Origin: Leclercia pneumoniae
GTDB lineage: Bacteria > Pseudomonadota > Gammaproteobacteria > Enterobacterales > Enterobacteriaceae
Length of the DNA stretch: 64,000 bases
Direction: 5' to 3'
Assembly (NCBI RefSeq): GCF_017348915.1
Contig: NZ_CP071383.1
Location: 2,666,001-2,730,000 of the forward strand
The number at the start of each line of letters is the position of its first letter. The stretch's first letter is position 1. Made by a program: the position numbers and the translations under genes. The notes beneath the pieces were generated by a model. That model was not told where the DNA came from and ran no database searches. It was given only the letters and a program-made list of their open reading frames with translations. Positions 52,895-61,201 of the stretch are shown in pieces.

Positions 52895-52911
52895 TGCACC
52901 AAATCTGTGCA
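52895..52911 (-). promoter_or_regulatory. NtrC-like enhancer site upstream of nac
   Basis: TGCACCAAATCTGTGCA is a 17-bp dyad matching the NtrC consensus TGCACC-N5-GGTGCA with one change. About 125-135 bases upstream of the sigma-54 promoter, a usual enhancer distance. Confidence 0.75.
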
Positions 52912-52978
52912 ATCCGTTGGCAAAATCAGCACTTTGTTGATTTTGTCAGCAAACGATACACAAGGCGGTTTTCCCCCT

Positions 52979-53007
52979 TTGACAAGCGCATCGGAGGCCG
53001 CTAATAT
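52979..53007 (+). promoter_or_regulatory. Promoter of the second tRNA-Asn gene
   Basis: TTGACA (52979-52984), 17-base spacer, TAATAT (53002-53007): near-consensus sigma-70 promoter with a GC-rich discriminator. Confidence 0.8.
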
Positions 53008-53025
53008 TCGCCCCGTTCACACGAT

Positions 53026-53101
53026 TCCTCTGTAGTTCAGTCGGTAGAACGGCGGACTGTTAATCCGTATGTCACTGGTTCGAGTCCAGTCAGAGGAGCC
53101 A
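53026..53101 (+). tRNA. asnV: tRNA-Asn (GUU), copy 2
   Basis: 76 nt, identical to copies 1 and 3, upstream of nac in divergent orientation as E. coli asnV is. It has its own terminator, different from that of the other two copies. Confidence 0.96.
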
Positions 53102-53111
53102 AATTTTGAAG

Positions 53112-53143
53112 AAACCGCTCAGGAAAACCTGAGCGGTTTTTTT
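53112..53143 (+). terminator. asnV terminator
   Basis: Perfect 12-bp arms AAACCGCTCAGG/CCTGAGCGGTTT with a 4-base loop and a run of seven Ts. Confidence 0.88.
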
Positions 53144-53218
53144 ACGTTTGCCCTTAAGGGTTCGGGCAGAGTGCGCATGGCCTTCTGCCCTGGCCCGACT
53201 AAGACAACGCGTCCTGAT

Positions 53219-53746
53219 TTACTGGTATTCAAACGCGGCCACAATAACCGACGAGACATCGCCAGGCATTACTGAGCCCGCTTTTGACAACACGCGAGCC
53301 TGCAGTTTAAACGTCGTACTGCCCTCGCTGACGGCACCAATCAGTGAGCTGTTATTGCTCAAAATGGTGTCGGTCGTCTGCTGCGATAACTCGACAGCGG
53401 TGTTGGCTGCCGCATTAGCGGCACTGTTTGCCCACAGGGTGCTGTCGCCAGAATCAGGTGTGCCAGTAAAGGTCACCTTCACGTTGGTGGTACTTGCCGG
53501 GCAGCCCGCCACGGGGAGATCGAAGGTTTTTAACGTGGTACCTGCGCCTGCTGTTGCCAGGCTGGACGCCTGAATAGCTTGTCCTAAGTCCACATTCAGC
53601 GCATTTGAACCCCCATTAATTGTTGTACACGGTGAAGCAATCACTTTTCCTGTTACGTTAATATTAACGTTATCTGCCGCATAGATATTTCCCGCAAACA
53701 GCATTGCCGAAACGGAACCCGCCACATAACATAAATATTTTTTCAT
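53219..53746 (-). CDS. Fimbrial subunit (type 1 pilin family)
   Basis: 175 aa with signal peptide (cleavage after NIYAA). Pilin features: donor-strand-type N-terminal NVNINVTGKVIASPCTT, the disulfide pair in SPCTT and AGCPAST, and the penultimate Tyr in the C-terminal beta-zipper (VIVAAFEYQ). Last gene of the operon; probably the main shaft subunit, since no other pilin gene is nearby, but a minor subunit cannot be excluded. Confidence 0.85.
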   Translation of the reverse strand: MKKYLCYVAGSVSAMLFAGNIYAADNVNINVTGKVIASPCTTINGGSNALNVDLGQAIQASSLATAGAGTTLKTFDLPVAGCPASTTNVKVTFTGTPDSGDSTLWANSAANAAANTAVELSQQTTDTILSNNSSLIGAVSEGSTTFKLQARVLSKAGSVMPGDVSSVIVAAFEYQ

Positions 53747-53788
53747 TTTTAGCCTGCCTTGGCATCGGTATTTAGAGATTACATTGGA

Positions 53789-54742
53789 TTATTGATATGT
53801 CAGCGTGAGCGTAGCTGAACTATTGGCTTCGCCGACGGATACATGGTTTTTTGTTTGATAATAACGCGCAGTAATAGGAAATGTTTCGCTCCCGCCGCTG
53901 GAGTGTTTTAATGAAAGTGTGCTGTTAATAATAAGTGGTTTCCCATCATATAATAACTGTACTCCAACGCCTTGCGCTGTATTTGCCCCCCCTTGATTAT
54001 TCAGTGCCAGTACGCTGGCGTCACTTACATCTGGATTTTGCGTGCCATTTAATGTCACGTTGATATTTGCATTTCTGTCGCAATTCAGCCCGAGATTTTG
54101 GGTGCTGGTTTTCGCTGCAATAAAACCGACCGTTGTACCGAATTCTGAATTCAATACATTCCCGACAGGAAATGTTAACTGGGGCGTCGTGACAGAACAG
54201 GCGACCTGTGCAACATAGCCCCCCATCAGATTAATGGTCACCGGCGTGATACCGGAAACGGTCCAGGTGCCTAACTGTGCTACCGTAAATGATCCCGGTT
54301 GGATATCCCCTGTTTTATATAACCGATATCTTACCCACGGCATATTCACCGTGGCATCGCCCGTTTGGTCTGTTGACGCCGGGTTGTCTAATTTTCCCCA
54401 GCCCAAATCAACCTCTATGGCGACGCCTGGAATATTGGTGGCATAGGCGTGAGCAATAGAAGTGGGTATCCCGCCAAGATAGGTCATCTTGTAATAGTTG
54501 GTATTGTCGCCGGTACAGTTAAGTAATGTCGGCCCCTCTCCGGAGGTGCTGGAGTATATCACCGACCCCACCGGTGCATCCCGCTGCACAATAACCCCGC
54601 TGGGTGTGAACCCAAGAGTTTGTGGCTCCATGCCGCTGGCAAAATTACAGGTTGCGCAGGCCTGCTCGCTGACGCCAAAGATTATCACCAGCATAAAAAA
54701 CCTGAGGGCGTTATTTAACCCAATTTTATTTGCAATGTTCAT
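53789..54742 (-). CDS. Two-domain fimbrial tip adhesin, FimH-like
   Basis: 317 aa with signal peptide (cleavage near ACAT). The length and layout suggest an N-terminal lectin domain (about residues 32-185) and a C-terminal pilin domain (CSVTTPQLTFPVGNVLNSEF on). It ends LTLTYQ, the chaperone-contacting strand. Overlaps the usher stop by 17 bases. Receptor unknown; the lectin part resembles no adhesin I can name. Confidence 0.8.
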   Translation of the reverse strand: MNIANKIGLNNALRFFMLVIIFGVSEQACATCNFASGMEPQTLGFTPSGVIVQRDAPVGSVIYSSTSGEGPTLLNCTGDNTNYYKMTYLGGIPTSIAHAYATNIPGVAIEVDLGWGKLDNPASTDQTGDATVNMPWVRYRLYKTGDIQPGSFTVAQLGTWTVSGITPVTINLMGGYVAQVACSVTTPQLTFPVGNVLNSEFGTTVGFIAAKTSTQNLGLNCDRNANINVTLNGTQNPDVSDASVLALNNQGGANTAQGVGVQLLYDGKPLIINSTLSLKHSSGGSETFPITARYYQTKNHVSVGEANSSATLTLTYQ

Positions 54743-57260
54743 TGCTTAGCACCACTCCTGATTCTGCATCCTGCTGATGAAGGGTAAAGTACACCCGGCA
54801 CTGCTCATTCTTTTCCTTGCCCCATTGCGCCAGGAGTTCACCGTTATCAGGTAGCCCGGTTAAATAGACTTGCCCCGCGTCTCCCACGATGAATCCCGCC
54901 CCGTTTTGCTCGCCTCTCAGGGTAACCGTCGTGCCAAAAGGCACGGGGCGGCCATCGGTTCGGGTCAGCGTCATCAGGACGCGATTACCGACGCTGGCGA
55001 TATATTGCGCGCGCACGATGGCGCCTCGCGTGGGGATCACGGTCTGCGTGGTTAACTGCAGATCAACGTCATCGGATAAGGTCGCCGGATCCAGGGAAAG
55101 GGTATTTTTACGATACGGGGAGATATTGCTGACTACGGTATAGCCGCGGTAGTCGGTCTTCACGCCGGACTGACCGGTCATGCCGACGCCGGATGCGCCT
55201 GGCGCTTTAACCAGCGCCAGCGTTTCGCCGAAAGGCTGTGCCAGGGTAATGCCGTCGGCATGCGCCAGAATGCCGCCGTTCAGGCCATAGTTCATCCGCT
55301 GGCGGGTTTCGTCATAGCTATAACCGCCGATGACTTCGCCATAGGTCCCGTGGTAATCGGCGCTGACATTACCCGAGTGCCCTGCACCGTCATTCCCATA
55401 GCCTTGCTGCAGGCTCCAGCTCAGCGCATCCCCCTGCATGGCTGTGCCACTCAACCCCAGCGAATGGGTGGTCTCCCCCTGTTTACTGGTATTCAGGCCG
55501 TAATTGGCCCAGGTATGGCTCAGGAACCGGTCGAGCGGAATACTGGCATTCACCGCAATAATCTGGTCTTTCGGGTAGGTTTTCCCTTCGTTGCCGCCCC
55601 CGGCGCTGGCGTTGTTGCTGTAGGTGTAATTGATCCCCCAGGATATACCCTGCCAGGCGTTGTTATAGCTCAGGCTGTACGAGCTCATGGTCTTGCTGGC
55701 GTTCCAGTAATCCTCCCGGATTGCGCTGCCGCTGAGAGAGCCATAAGCGGGTCCCAGCGTCTGGCTTAGCGTCAGCTCGGCCCGGCTGCGGCGACGATCC
55801 TGCAGGGTATTATCGTCACTCCAGGAGTCCAGCACCTCCTGCATACCGTAATAACCTGCCGTGGAGTAGCGGTAACTGGTGGCAGAGAAGGTGGTTCCGG
55901 TATCGGTAAAATTCTTACTGAAGCGTATGCGCCAGGCTTGTCCTTTCGACGAGCTCCCCCCTTTTGGGCTTGACCAGGCCTGGGTCACATCGACAGATAG
56001 CGCACCCATTCCTCCCATATTTTTACCCACGCCCAGAGCGTAAGCCTGGTACGGAGTGGATTGCTGCACGCCGCCGTACAGGGTAAATCCCTGGGGCAGA
56101 CCATAAATAGCGGTGCCAAGAAGGAGGTTTTTTTTATCCACGTTGCTGTCGCTGGGACGATAGTGGCCGCCCGTCAGGCTGTACTTCAGCCGCCCTTCCC
56201 GCTGCAACACCGGAACCGACGCAAAAGGCACAACAAAATCCTGCTCGCTCCCGTCCGACTCTTTTACGGCGGCATTGAGATCGCCCGCGCCACCGGTTGG
56301 GTACATGTCGGTAATTTCAAACGCGCCCGGCGCAACATAGGTCTGATAAATAACGTAACCATTCTGTCGCACAATGACTTGCGCATTGGTACGCGCAATA
56401 CCGCGCACCACCGGCGCATAGCCTTTCAGACTATCGGGCAGCATATCGTCGTCGGAAGCCAGCTGGCCGCCGCGAAAGGGCAGGCTATCAAAGACGTCGG
56501 AAGGCGAGGTGCTGTCACCGAGGGTCATCTGGCTTTTTAAGGGCACGATGTTGCGCTGGGCATAGGTATAGGCCGAATCCCACCGCGCCTTACCGTCAGA
56601 ATCACGGTTCCAGGTGGTGTAATTGCGCAGGCGCCACGGCCCAATATTGATCCCCGGACGCAGGTTGGCGTACTGGCTGTTGCTGTTATCAGAGGTACGG
56701 TTTCTGCTCCAGCTATTATCGCCGCTGAGACTGTAATTCAGTAAAAGGGCATTAATCCCCTCATCCCACATCTCCGGCGCAACATAGCCCCGGGCCTGCG
56801 ATGTTAATGCCGCCTGAGGAAGGGTTAACAACAGCTTTTGTGAACCGAAGTTAAAATCAGCCGACGCCTTGGGGATCGCGGCTAAATTAACGCATCCGTG
56901 GCCTTCATCGAGCCGGGGATAAAGCCCGGTTTTTACGCCATAGCTTTGCAGCAACCCTTCCGACAGGCAGGGCTGCAGGCTGTGATCCCCTTGCGCATTT
57001 TCTACGCGGACAAATTCAATCTCGCGGGTATCTACCGTTTGATCGTTGAGTACGACCTCCACGCGATATTTACCTGGCGCCTGAGCACCGGCCTCAAATT
57101 GTGAAAGATCGACCCCTTTCATTGAAGGGTTGTCCACTTCCAGTAATGCCGGATTAAAATACTCTTCCGCGCTGGCATTCTGCACGACCGCGGGGAGCGC
57201 CAGTGCAATCAGACAGGCGAGACGGGCCCGGGGAAACCAGGGATACATTTTCTTCTGCAT
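54726..57260 (-). CDS. Outer-membrane fimbrial usher (FimD family)
   Basis: 844 aa with signal peptide (residues about 1-31, ending ASA), close to FimD size. N-terminal substrate-targeting domain (EYFNPALLEVDNPSMKGVDLS), the 24-strand barrel and plug (LGDSTSPSDVFDSLPFRGGQLASDD; APVVRGIARTNAQV), and C-terminal domains with Cys pair (NEQCRVYF, SNEHCK). It folds and secretes the pilins. It follows the chaperone gene by 34 bases. Confidence 0.93.
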   Translation of the reverse strand: MQKKMYPWFPRARLACLIALALPAVVQNASAEEYFNPALLEVDNPSMKGVDLSQFEAGAQAPGKYRVEVVLNDQTVDTREIEFVRVENAQGDHSLQPCLSEGLLQSYGVKTGLYPRLDEGHGCVNLAAIPKASADFNFGSQKLLLTLPQAALTSQARGYVAPEMWDEGINALLLNYSLSGDNSWSRNRTSDNSNSQYANLRPGINIGPWRLRNYTTWNRDSDGKARWDSAYTYAQRNIVPLKSQMTLGDSTSPSDVFDSLPFRGGQLASDDDMLPDSLKGYAPVVRGIARTNAQVIVRQNGYVIYQTYVAPGAFEITDMYPTGGAGDLNAAVKESDGSEQDFVVPFASVPVLQREGRLKYSLTGGHYRPSDSNVDKKNLLLGTAIYGLPQGFTLYGGVQQSTPYQAYALGVGKNMGGMGALSVDVTQAWSSPKGGSSSKGQAWRIRFSKNFTDTGTTFSATSYRYSTAGYYGMQEVLDSWSDDNTLQDRRRSRAELTLSQTLGPAYGSLSGSAIREDYWNASKTMSSYSLSYNNAWQGISWGINYTYSNNASAGGGNEGKTYPKDQIIAVNASIPLDRFLSHTWANYGLNTSKQGETTHSLGLSGTAMQGDALSWSLQQGYGNDGAGHSGNVSADYHGTYGEVIGGYSYDETRQRMNYGLNGGILAHADGITLAQPFGETLALVKAPGASGVGMTGQSGVKTDYRGYTVVSNISPYRKNTLSLDPATLSDDVDLQLTTQTVIPTRGAIVRAQYIASVGNRVLMTLTRTDGRPVPFGTTVTLRGEQNGAGFIVGDAGQVYLTGLPDNGELLAQWGKEKNEQCRVYFTLHQQDAESGVVLSNEHCK

Positions 57261-57294
57261 AACGCGTAATACCTATTCCCTGGTTTTATATCCG

Positions 57295-57969
57295 TTATAT
57301 AGCGGCGCGATGAATGGCACCCACGCCACCATAGTCATTAATCAATTTGAACGTCACCGGCCCGGTGTTAACGCCCGCGGGTAAGGCAAAAGCGGCCGAT
57401 GCCCCAGGCGCAACGTAGGTGGGCTCGGGGACATTTTTCCCTGCAACCGTAATCTGGTTAAAATTCATATAATAATGAGAGGGGTTGCTGACAAGAATTT
57501 GTCCGCCGGCGATTCGCCACACCAGGTCATTGGCGAAGTTTTCCGCCCCTTTATCTCTTAACCCTACCGGGCGATATATTAATTTGATGCGCGTTTTTAT
57601 CGCGATCTGCAATGAGTTGGCTTTTTTTTCAGCCGCCGGAATTGCTTTAATGTTAAGCCAGTACATCGACTCTTTATTATCCGGCAGATTTCCCGCCCGC
57701 ACGATGCGCATCACGTTCTCTTGCCCGCGATCCAGTCGATAAAGCGGCGGCGTAATAATAAAAGGCACCTTCCCGGCGCTTTTATCCGGGTTATCTAGCC
57801 AGGACTGAATTAAATAGGGCACGTTGTCCGGGTTGGAAACGCTCAGTGCTGCCTCTTTTTTCCCGCCGTCATAAATGACGCGAGTGCCGCCGATATTTAC
57901 CCCAGCGTTAACCGACGTGATATATAACAGCAGCAACAAAGTTAATAATGCCTTCTGAAGACCTTTCAT
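57295..57969 (-). CDS. Periplasmic fimbrial chaperone (FimC/PapD family)
   Basis: 224 aa with signal peptide ending VNAG. It has the two Ig-like domains, the FGS-type F1-G1 segment and the invariant subunit-anchoring Arg (GGTRVIYDGGKKEA) and Lys (AIKTRIKLIYRP). First gene of the operon, which is unusual because a major pilin gene usually precedes it. Confidence 0.92.
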   Translation of the reverse strand: MKGLQKALLTLLLLLYITSVNAGVNIGGTRVIYDGGKKEAALSVSNPDNVPYLIQSWLDNPDKSAGKVPFIITPPLYRLDRGQENVMRIVRAGNLPDNKESMYWLNIKAIPAAEKKANSLQIAIKTRIKLIYRPVGLRDKGAENFANDLVWRIAGGQILVSNPSHYYMNFNQITVAGKNVPEPTYVAPGASAAFALPAGVNTGPVTFKLINDYGGVGAIHRAAI

Positions 57970-58301
57970 TAAAAATCCGTTATTTCATGTGGCTGATAAC
58001 GCTATTGACATCTGCCGTAGCCGGCTTATTTATTACTAACATCTATTATTTAATGCTTCGTCATAGGCAACAATCGAGGCGCGGTGTAATTTTATTCGCG
58101 TAACATCTTGCTCCTGATGGCGTGCCCGTTCAGGCTTTGGCATGGCCCGGCGGGGCGGTTTTCATCTCCGGACGATTTAATCGTTTTCTCCTGTGCGCAG
58201 TCGCGGTAGTCTCATAAGCGTTGCCAATGTTTCGGCGACGGCTATGTGAGTAATCTTTAATCGATACCTATAAAAAGAAATAAGTGACAGACAGGATAAC
58301 T
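57970..58301. other. Divergent intergenic region, fimbrial operon/shiA
   Basis: 332 bp between divergent genes. It should contain promoters of both units. AT-rich on the fimbrial side. I saw no invertible-element repeats, no recombinase gene and no remnant of a pilin gene. Confidence 0.5.
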
Positions 58302-59615
58302 ATGGATTCCACCCTCACCTCCCCTTGCCCCGACCCGGAGGCACCTTCGCTCAATCGCGCCCGCCGGGCAGCCCTCGGCAGCTTCGCTGGTGCCGTCGTC
58401 GACTGGTATGATTTTCTGTTATATGGCATCACCGCGGCGCTGGTCTTTAACAGTGAATTCTTTCCGCAGATAGGCCCGGCGATGGGAACGCTCGCCGCCT
58501 TTGCCACCTTTGGCGTTGGGTTCATCTTTCGTCCGCTGGGCGGGATTATCTTCGGCCACTTCGGCGATAAGCTGGGCCGCAAGCGGATGCTGATGCTTAC
58601 CGTCTGGATGATGGGGATTGCTACGGCGCTGATTGGCTTACTGCCCTCTTTTGCCACGATTGGCTGGTGGGCTCCGGTTCTGCTGGTCACCCTGCGCGCC
58701 ATTCAGGGCTTTGCCGTAGGCGGCGAATGGGGGGGTGCTGCACTGCTCTCCGTCGAGAGCGCACCTGCGAAAAAGAAAGCTTTCTACAGCAGCGGCGTAC
58801 AGGTGGGTTACGGGGTGGGTCTCCTGCTCTCGACCGGTCTGGTTTCGCTGATAAGTGCCCTCACCACCAATGAGCAGTTTCTGAGCTGGGGCTGGCGCAT
58901 TCCGTTTCTCTTCAGCATCGTGCTGGTGATTGCCGCACTGTGGGTGCGTAACGGGATGGAAGAGTCCGCCGAATTTGAACAGCAGCAAACCACACCGGCT
59001 ACAAAAGAGCGCTTACCGGTAATGGAGGCCCTGATCCGCCATCCGGGCGTATTCCTGAAAATCATCGGCCTTCGTCTGTGTGAACTGTTGACGATGTATA
59101 TCGTCACGGCGTTCGCGCTGAACTACTCCACACAAAATCTGGGATTGCCGCGCGAGCTATTTCTCAATATCGGCCTGCTGGTGGGTGGGCTGAGCTGCCT
59201 GACCATCCCCTGCTTCGCGTGGCTTGCGGATCGCTATGGTCGTCGTCGGGTCTATATCACCGGCGCGCTTATCGGCAGCCTCAGCGCCTTTCCGTTCTTT
59301 ATGGCTCTGGAAGCGCAGTCCATCTTCTGGATTGTGGTTTTCTCTGTGCTACTGGCGAACGTGGCCCATGACATGGTGGTATGCGTGCAGCAGCCGATGT
59401 TCACCGGCATGTTCGGGGCCCGCTATCGTTATAGCGGCGCAGGGGTCGGTTATCAGGTCGCCAGCGTAGTCGGCGGCGGCTTCACCCCCTTTATCGCCGC
59501 CGCACTGGTCACCTTTTCCGGTGGCGACTGGCACAGCGTGGCTATCTATTTGCTGGCGGGCTGCCTGATTTCAGCCCTCACCGCCCTGCTGATGAAATCT
59601 CCCTCCCACACATAA
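58302..59615 (+). CDS. shiA: Shikimate permease ShiA
   Basis: 437 aa from the ATG at 58302 with AGGA upstream (E. coli 438). MFS transporter of the metabolite:H+ symporter family: GVGFIFRPLGGIIFGHFGDKLGRKRML, about 12 TM helices, and RAIQGFAVGGEWGGA. Imports shikimate and dehydroshikimate. Confidence 0.95.
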   Translation: MDSTLTSPCPDPEAPSLNRARRAALGSFAGAVVDWYDFLLYGITAALVFNSEFFPQIGPAMGTLAAFATFGVGFIFRPLGGIIFGHFGDKLGRKRMLMLTVWMMGIATALIGLLPSFATIGWWAPVLLVTLRAIQGFAVGGEWGGAALLSVESAPAKKKAFYSSGVQVGYGVGLLLSTGLVSLISALTTNEQFLSWGWRIPFLFSIVLVIAALWVRNGMEESAEFEQQQTTPATKERLPVMEALIRHPGVFLKIIGLRLCELLTMYIVTAFALNYSTQNLGLPRELFLNIGLLVGGLSCLTIPCFAWLADRYGRRRVYITGALIGSLSAFPFFMALEAQSIFWIVVFSVLLANVAHDMVVCVQQPMFTGMFGARYRYSGAGVGYQVASVVGGGFTPFIAAALVTFSGGDWHSVAIYLLAGCLISALTALLMKSPSHT

Positions 59616-59621
59616 TCTCTA

Positions 59622-59646
59622 CAGCGAAGGCGTTCTGCCTTCGCTG
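59622..59646 (+). terminator. Stem-loop after shiA
   Basis: Perfect 10-bp arms CAGCGAAGGC/GCCTTCGCTG with a 5-base loop, seven bases after the shiA stop. No U-run follows, so it may be only a partial terminator before amn. Confidence 0.5.
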
Positions 59647-59728
59647 CTTCGCGTTGCCTGACTTTTGTTTCATAAGACGGTGTCATACTATCGGGTATGT
59701 CGTACACCTGTGGAACAAGGAGAAAGAG

Positions 59729-61183
59729 ATGAATAATAAGGGCTCCGGCCTGACCCCGGCTCAGGCACTGGAAAAACTGAACGCGCTGTACGAGCAGTCA
59801 GTAAGCGATTTACGTAATGCCATCAGTGACTATATTGAAGACGGTACGCTTCCTGATGTGGAAGCCAGAGCCAACGGCCTGTTTGTCTATCCATCGCTTT
59901 CCGTCACCTGGGATGGCAGCGTGACCAACTCCCCCAAAACCCGCGCCTATGGCCGGTTTACGCACGCCGGCTGCTACTCCACAACCGTGACCCGTCCGAT
60001 GCTGTTTCGCCCCTATCTGGAAGAGCAGTTAACGCTGCTGTATCGGGATTATGACGCCCATATCACCGTAGAGCCTTCGCGCCACGAGATCCCCTATCCC
60101 TACGTGATAGATGGCTCCGCCCTGACGCTGGATCGCTCCATGAGCGCCGGGCTGACGCGCCATTTCCCGACCACCGAGCTGTCGCAAATTGGTGATGAGA
60201 CCGCTGACGGGATCTACCATCCGGCGGAGTATTCCCCCCTTTCGCACTTTGATGCGCGCCGGGTGGATTTCTCGCTGGCGCGTCTGCGCCATTACACCGG
60301 CACCCCGGCAGAACATTTCCAGCCGTTTGTGCTGTTCACTAACTACACCCGCTATGTGGATGAGTTCGTGCGCTGGGGATGCAGCCAGATCCTCGATCCG
60401 GATAGCCCGTACATTGCCCTCTCCTGCGCAGGCGGGATCTGGATAACCGCCGAGACCGAGGCGCCAGAACAGGCCATTTCTGACCTGGCGTGGAAAAAAC
60501 ACCAGATGCCGGCCTGGCACCTGATCACCGCCGACGGCCAGGGCATCACCCTGATTAACATCGGGGTAGGACCGTCAAATGCCAAAACCATCTGCGATCA
60601 TCTTGCTGTGCTGCGCCCGGATGTCTGGCTGATGATTGGTCACTGCGGCGGCCTGCGTGAAAGCCAGCTGATTGGCGATTACGTGCTGGCACATGCTTAT
60701 CTGCGTGATGACCACGTGCTGGATGCCGTCCTGCCTCCGGACATCCCCATTCCAAGCATTGCCGAAGTACAACGCGCGCTCTACGACGCCACGAAAGAGG
60801 TGAGCGGTATGCCGGGTGAAGAGGTTAAACAGCGCCTGCGTACCGGTACGGTGGTGACTACCGATGACCGCAACTGGGAATTGCGTTACTCCGCCTCAGC
60901 GCTGCGCTTCAACCTGAGCCGCGCGGTGGCCATTGATATGGAAAGCGCCACTATCGCCGCCCAGGGTTACCGTTTCCGCGTCCCTTACGGCACCTTGCTG
61001 TGCGTATCCGACAAGCCGTTGCACGGCGAAATCAAGCTGCCCGGGCAGGCGAACCGCTTCTACGAGGGGGCGATCTCCGAACATTTACAGATTGGCATTC
61101 GGGCCATTGATCGGCTGCGGGCCGAAGGCGATAAGCTGCACTCGCGCAAACTGCGAACCTTTAACGAGCCGCCGTTTCGCTAA
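59729..61183 (+). CDS. amn: AMP nucleosidase
   Basis: 484 aa from the ATG at 59729 with AAGGAG upstream, matching E. coli exactly. Hydrolyses AMP to adenine and ribose-5-phosphate. The N-terminal regulatory domain is followed by the nucleoside-phosphorylase-like catalytic domain (MIGHCGGLRESQLIGDYVLA; VAIDMESATIAAQGYRF; CVSDKPLHGEIK). Confidence 0.97.
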   Translation: MNNKGSGLTPAQALEKLNALYEQSVSDLRNAISDYIEDGTLPDVEARANGLFVYPSLSVTWDGSVTNSPKTRAYGRFTHAGCYSTTVTRPMLFRPYLEEQLTLLYRDYDAHITVEPSRHEIPYPYVIDGSALTLDRSMSAGLTRHFPTTELSQIGDETADGIYHPAEYSPLSHFDARRVDFSLARLRHYTGTPAEHFQPFVLFTNYTRYVDEFVRWGCSQILDPDSPYIALSCAGGIWITAETEAPEQAISDLAWKKHQMPAWHLITADGQGITLINIGVGPSNAKTICDHLAVLRPDVWLMIGHCGGLRESQLIGDYVLAHAYLRDDHVLDAVLPPDIPIPSIAEVQRALYDATKEVSGMPGEEVKQRLRTGTVVTTDDRNWELRYSASALRFNLSRAVAIDMESATIAAQGYRFRVPYGTLLCVSDKPLHGEIKLPGQANRFYEGAISEHLQIGIRAIDRLRAEGDKLHSRKLRTFNEPPFR

Positions 61184-61201
61184 TCATAAAAAAGGAGCGT
61201 T

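Noticed and set aside
57970..58301. Phase-variable invertible promoter for the fimbrial operon
   Set aside because: No short inverted repeats of the fimS kind and no FimB/FimE-type recombinase gene in the window.
59668..59687. Possible Pho box upstream of amn (TTTCATA and TGTCATA)
   Set aside because: The two half-sites are 13 bases apart instead of 11 and the first is poor, so PhoB control is not supported by this sequence.
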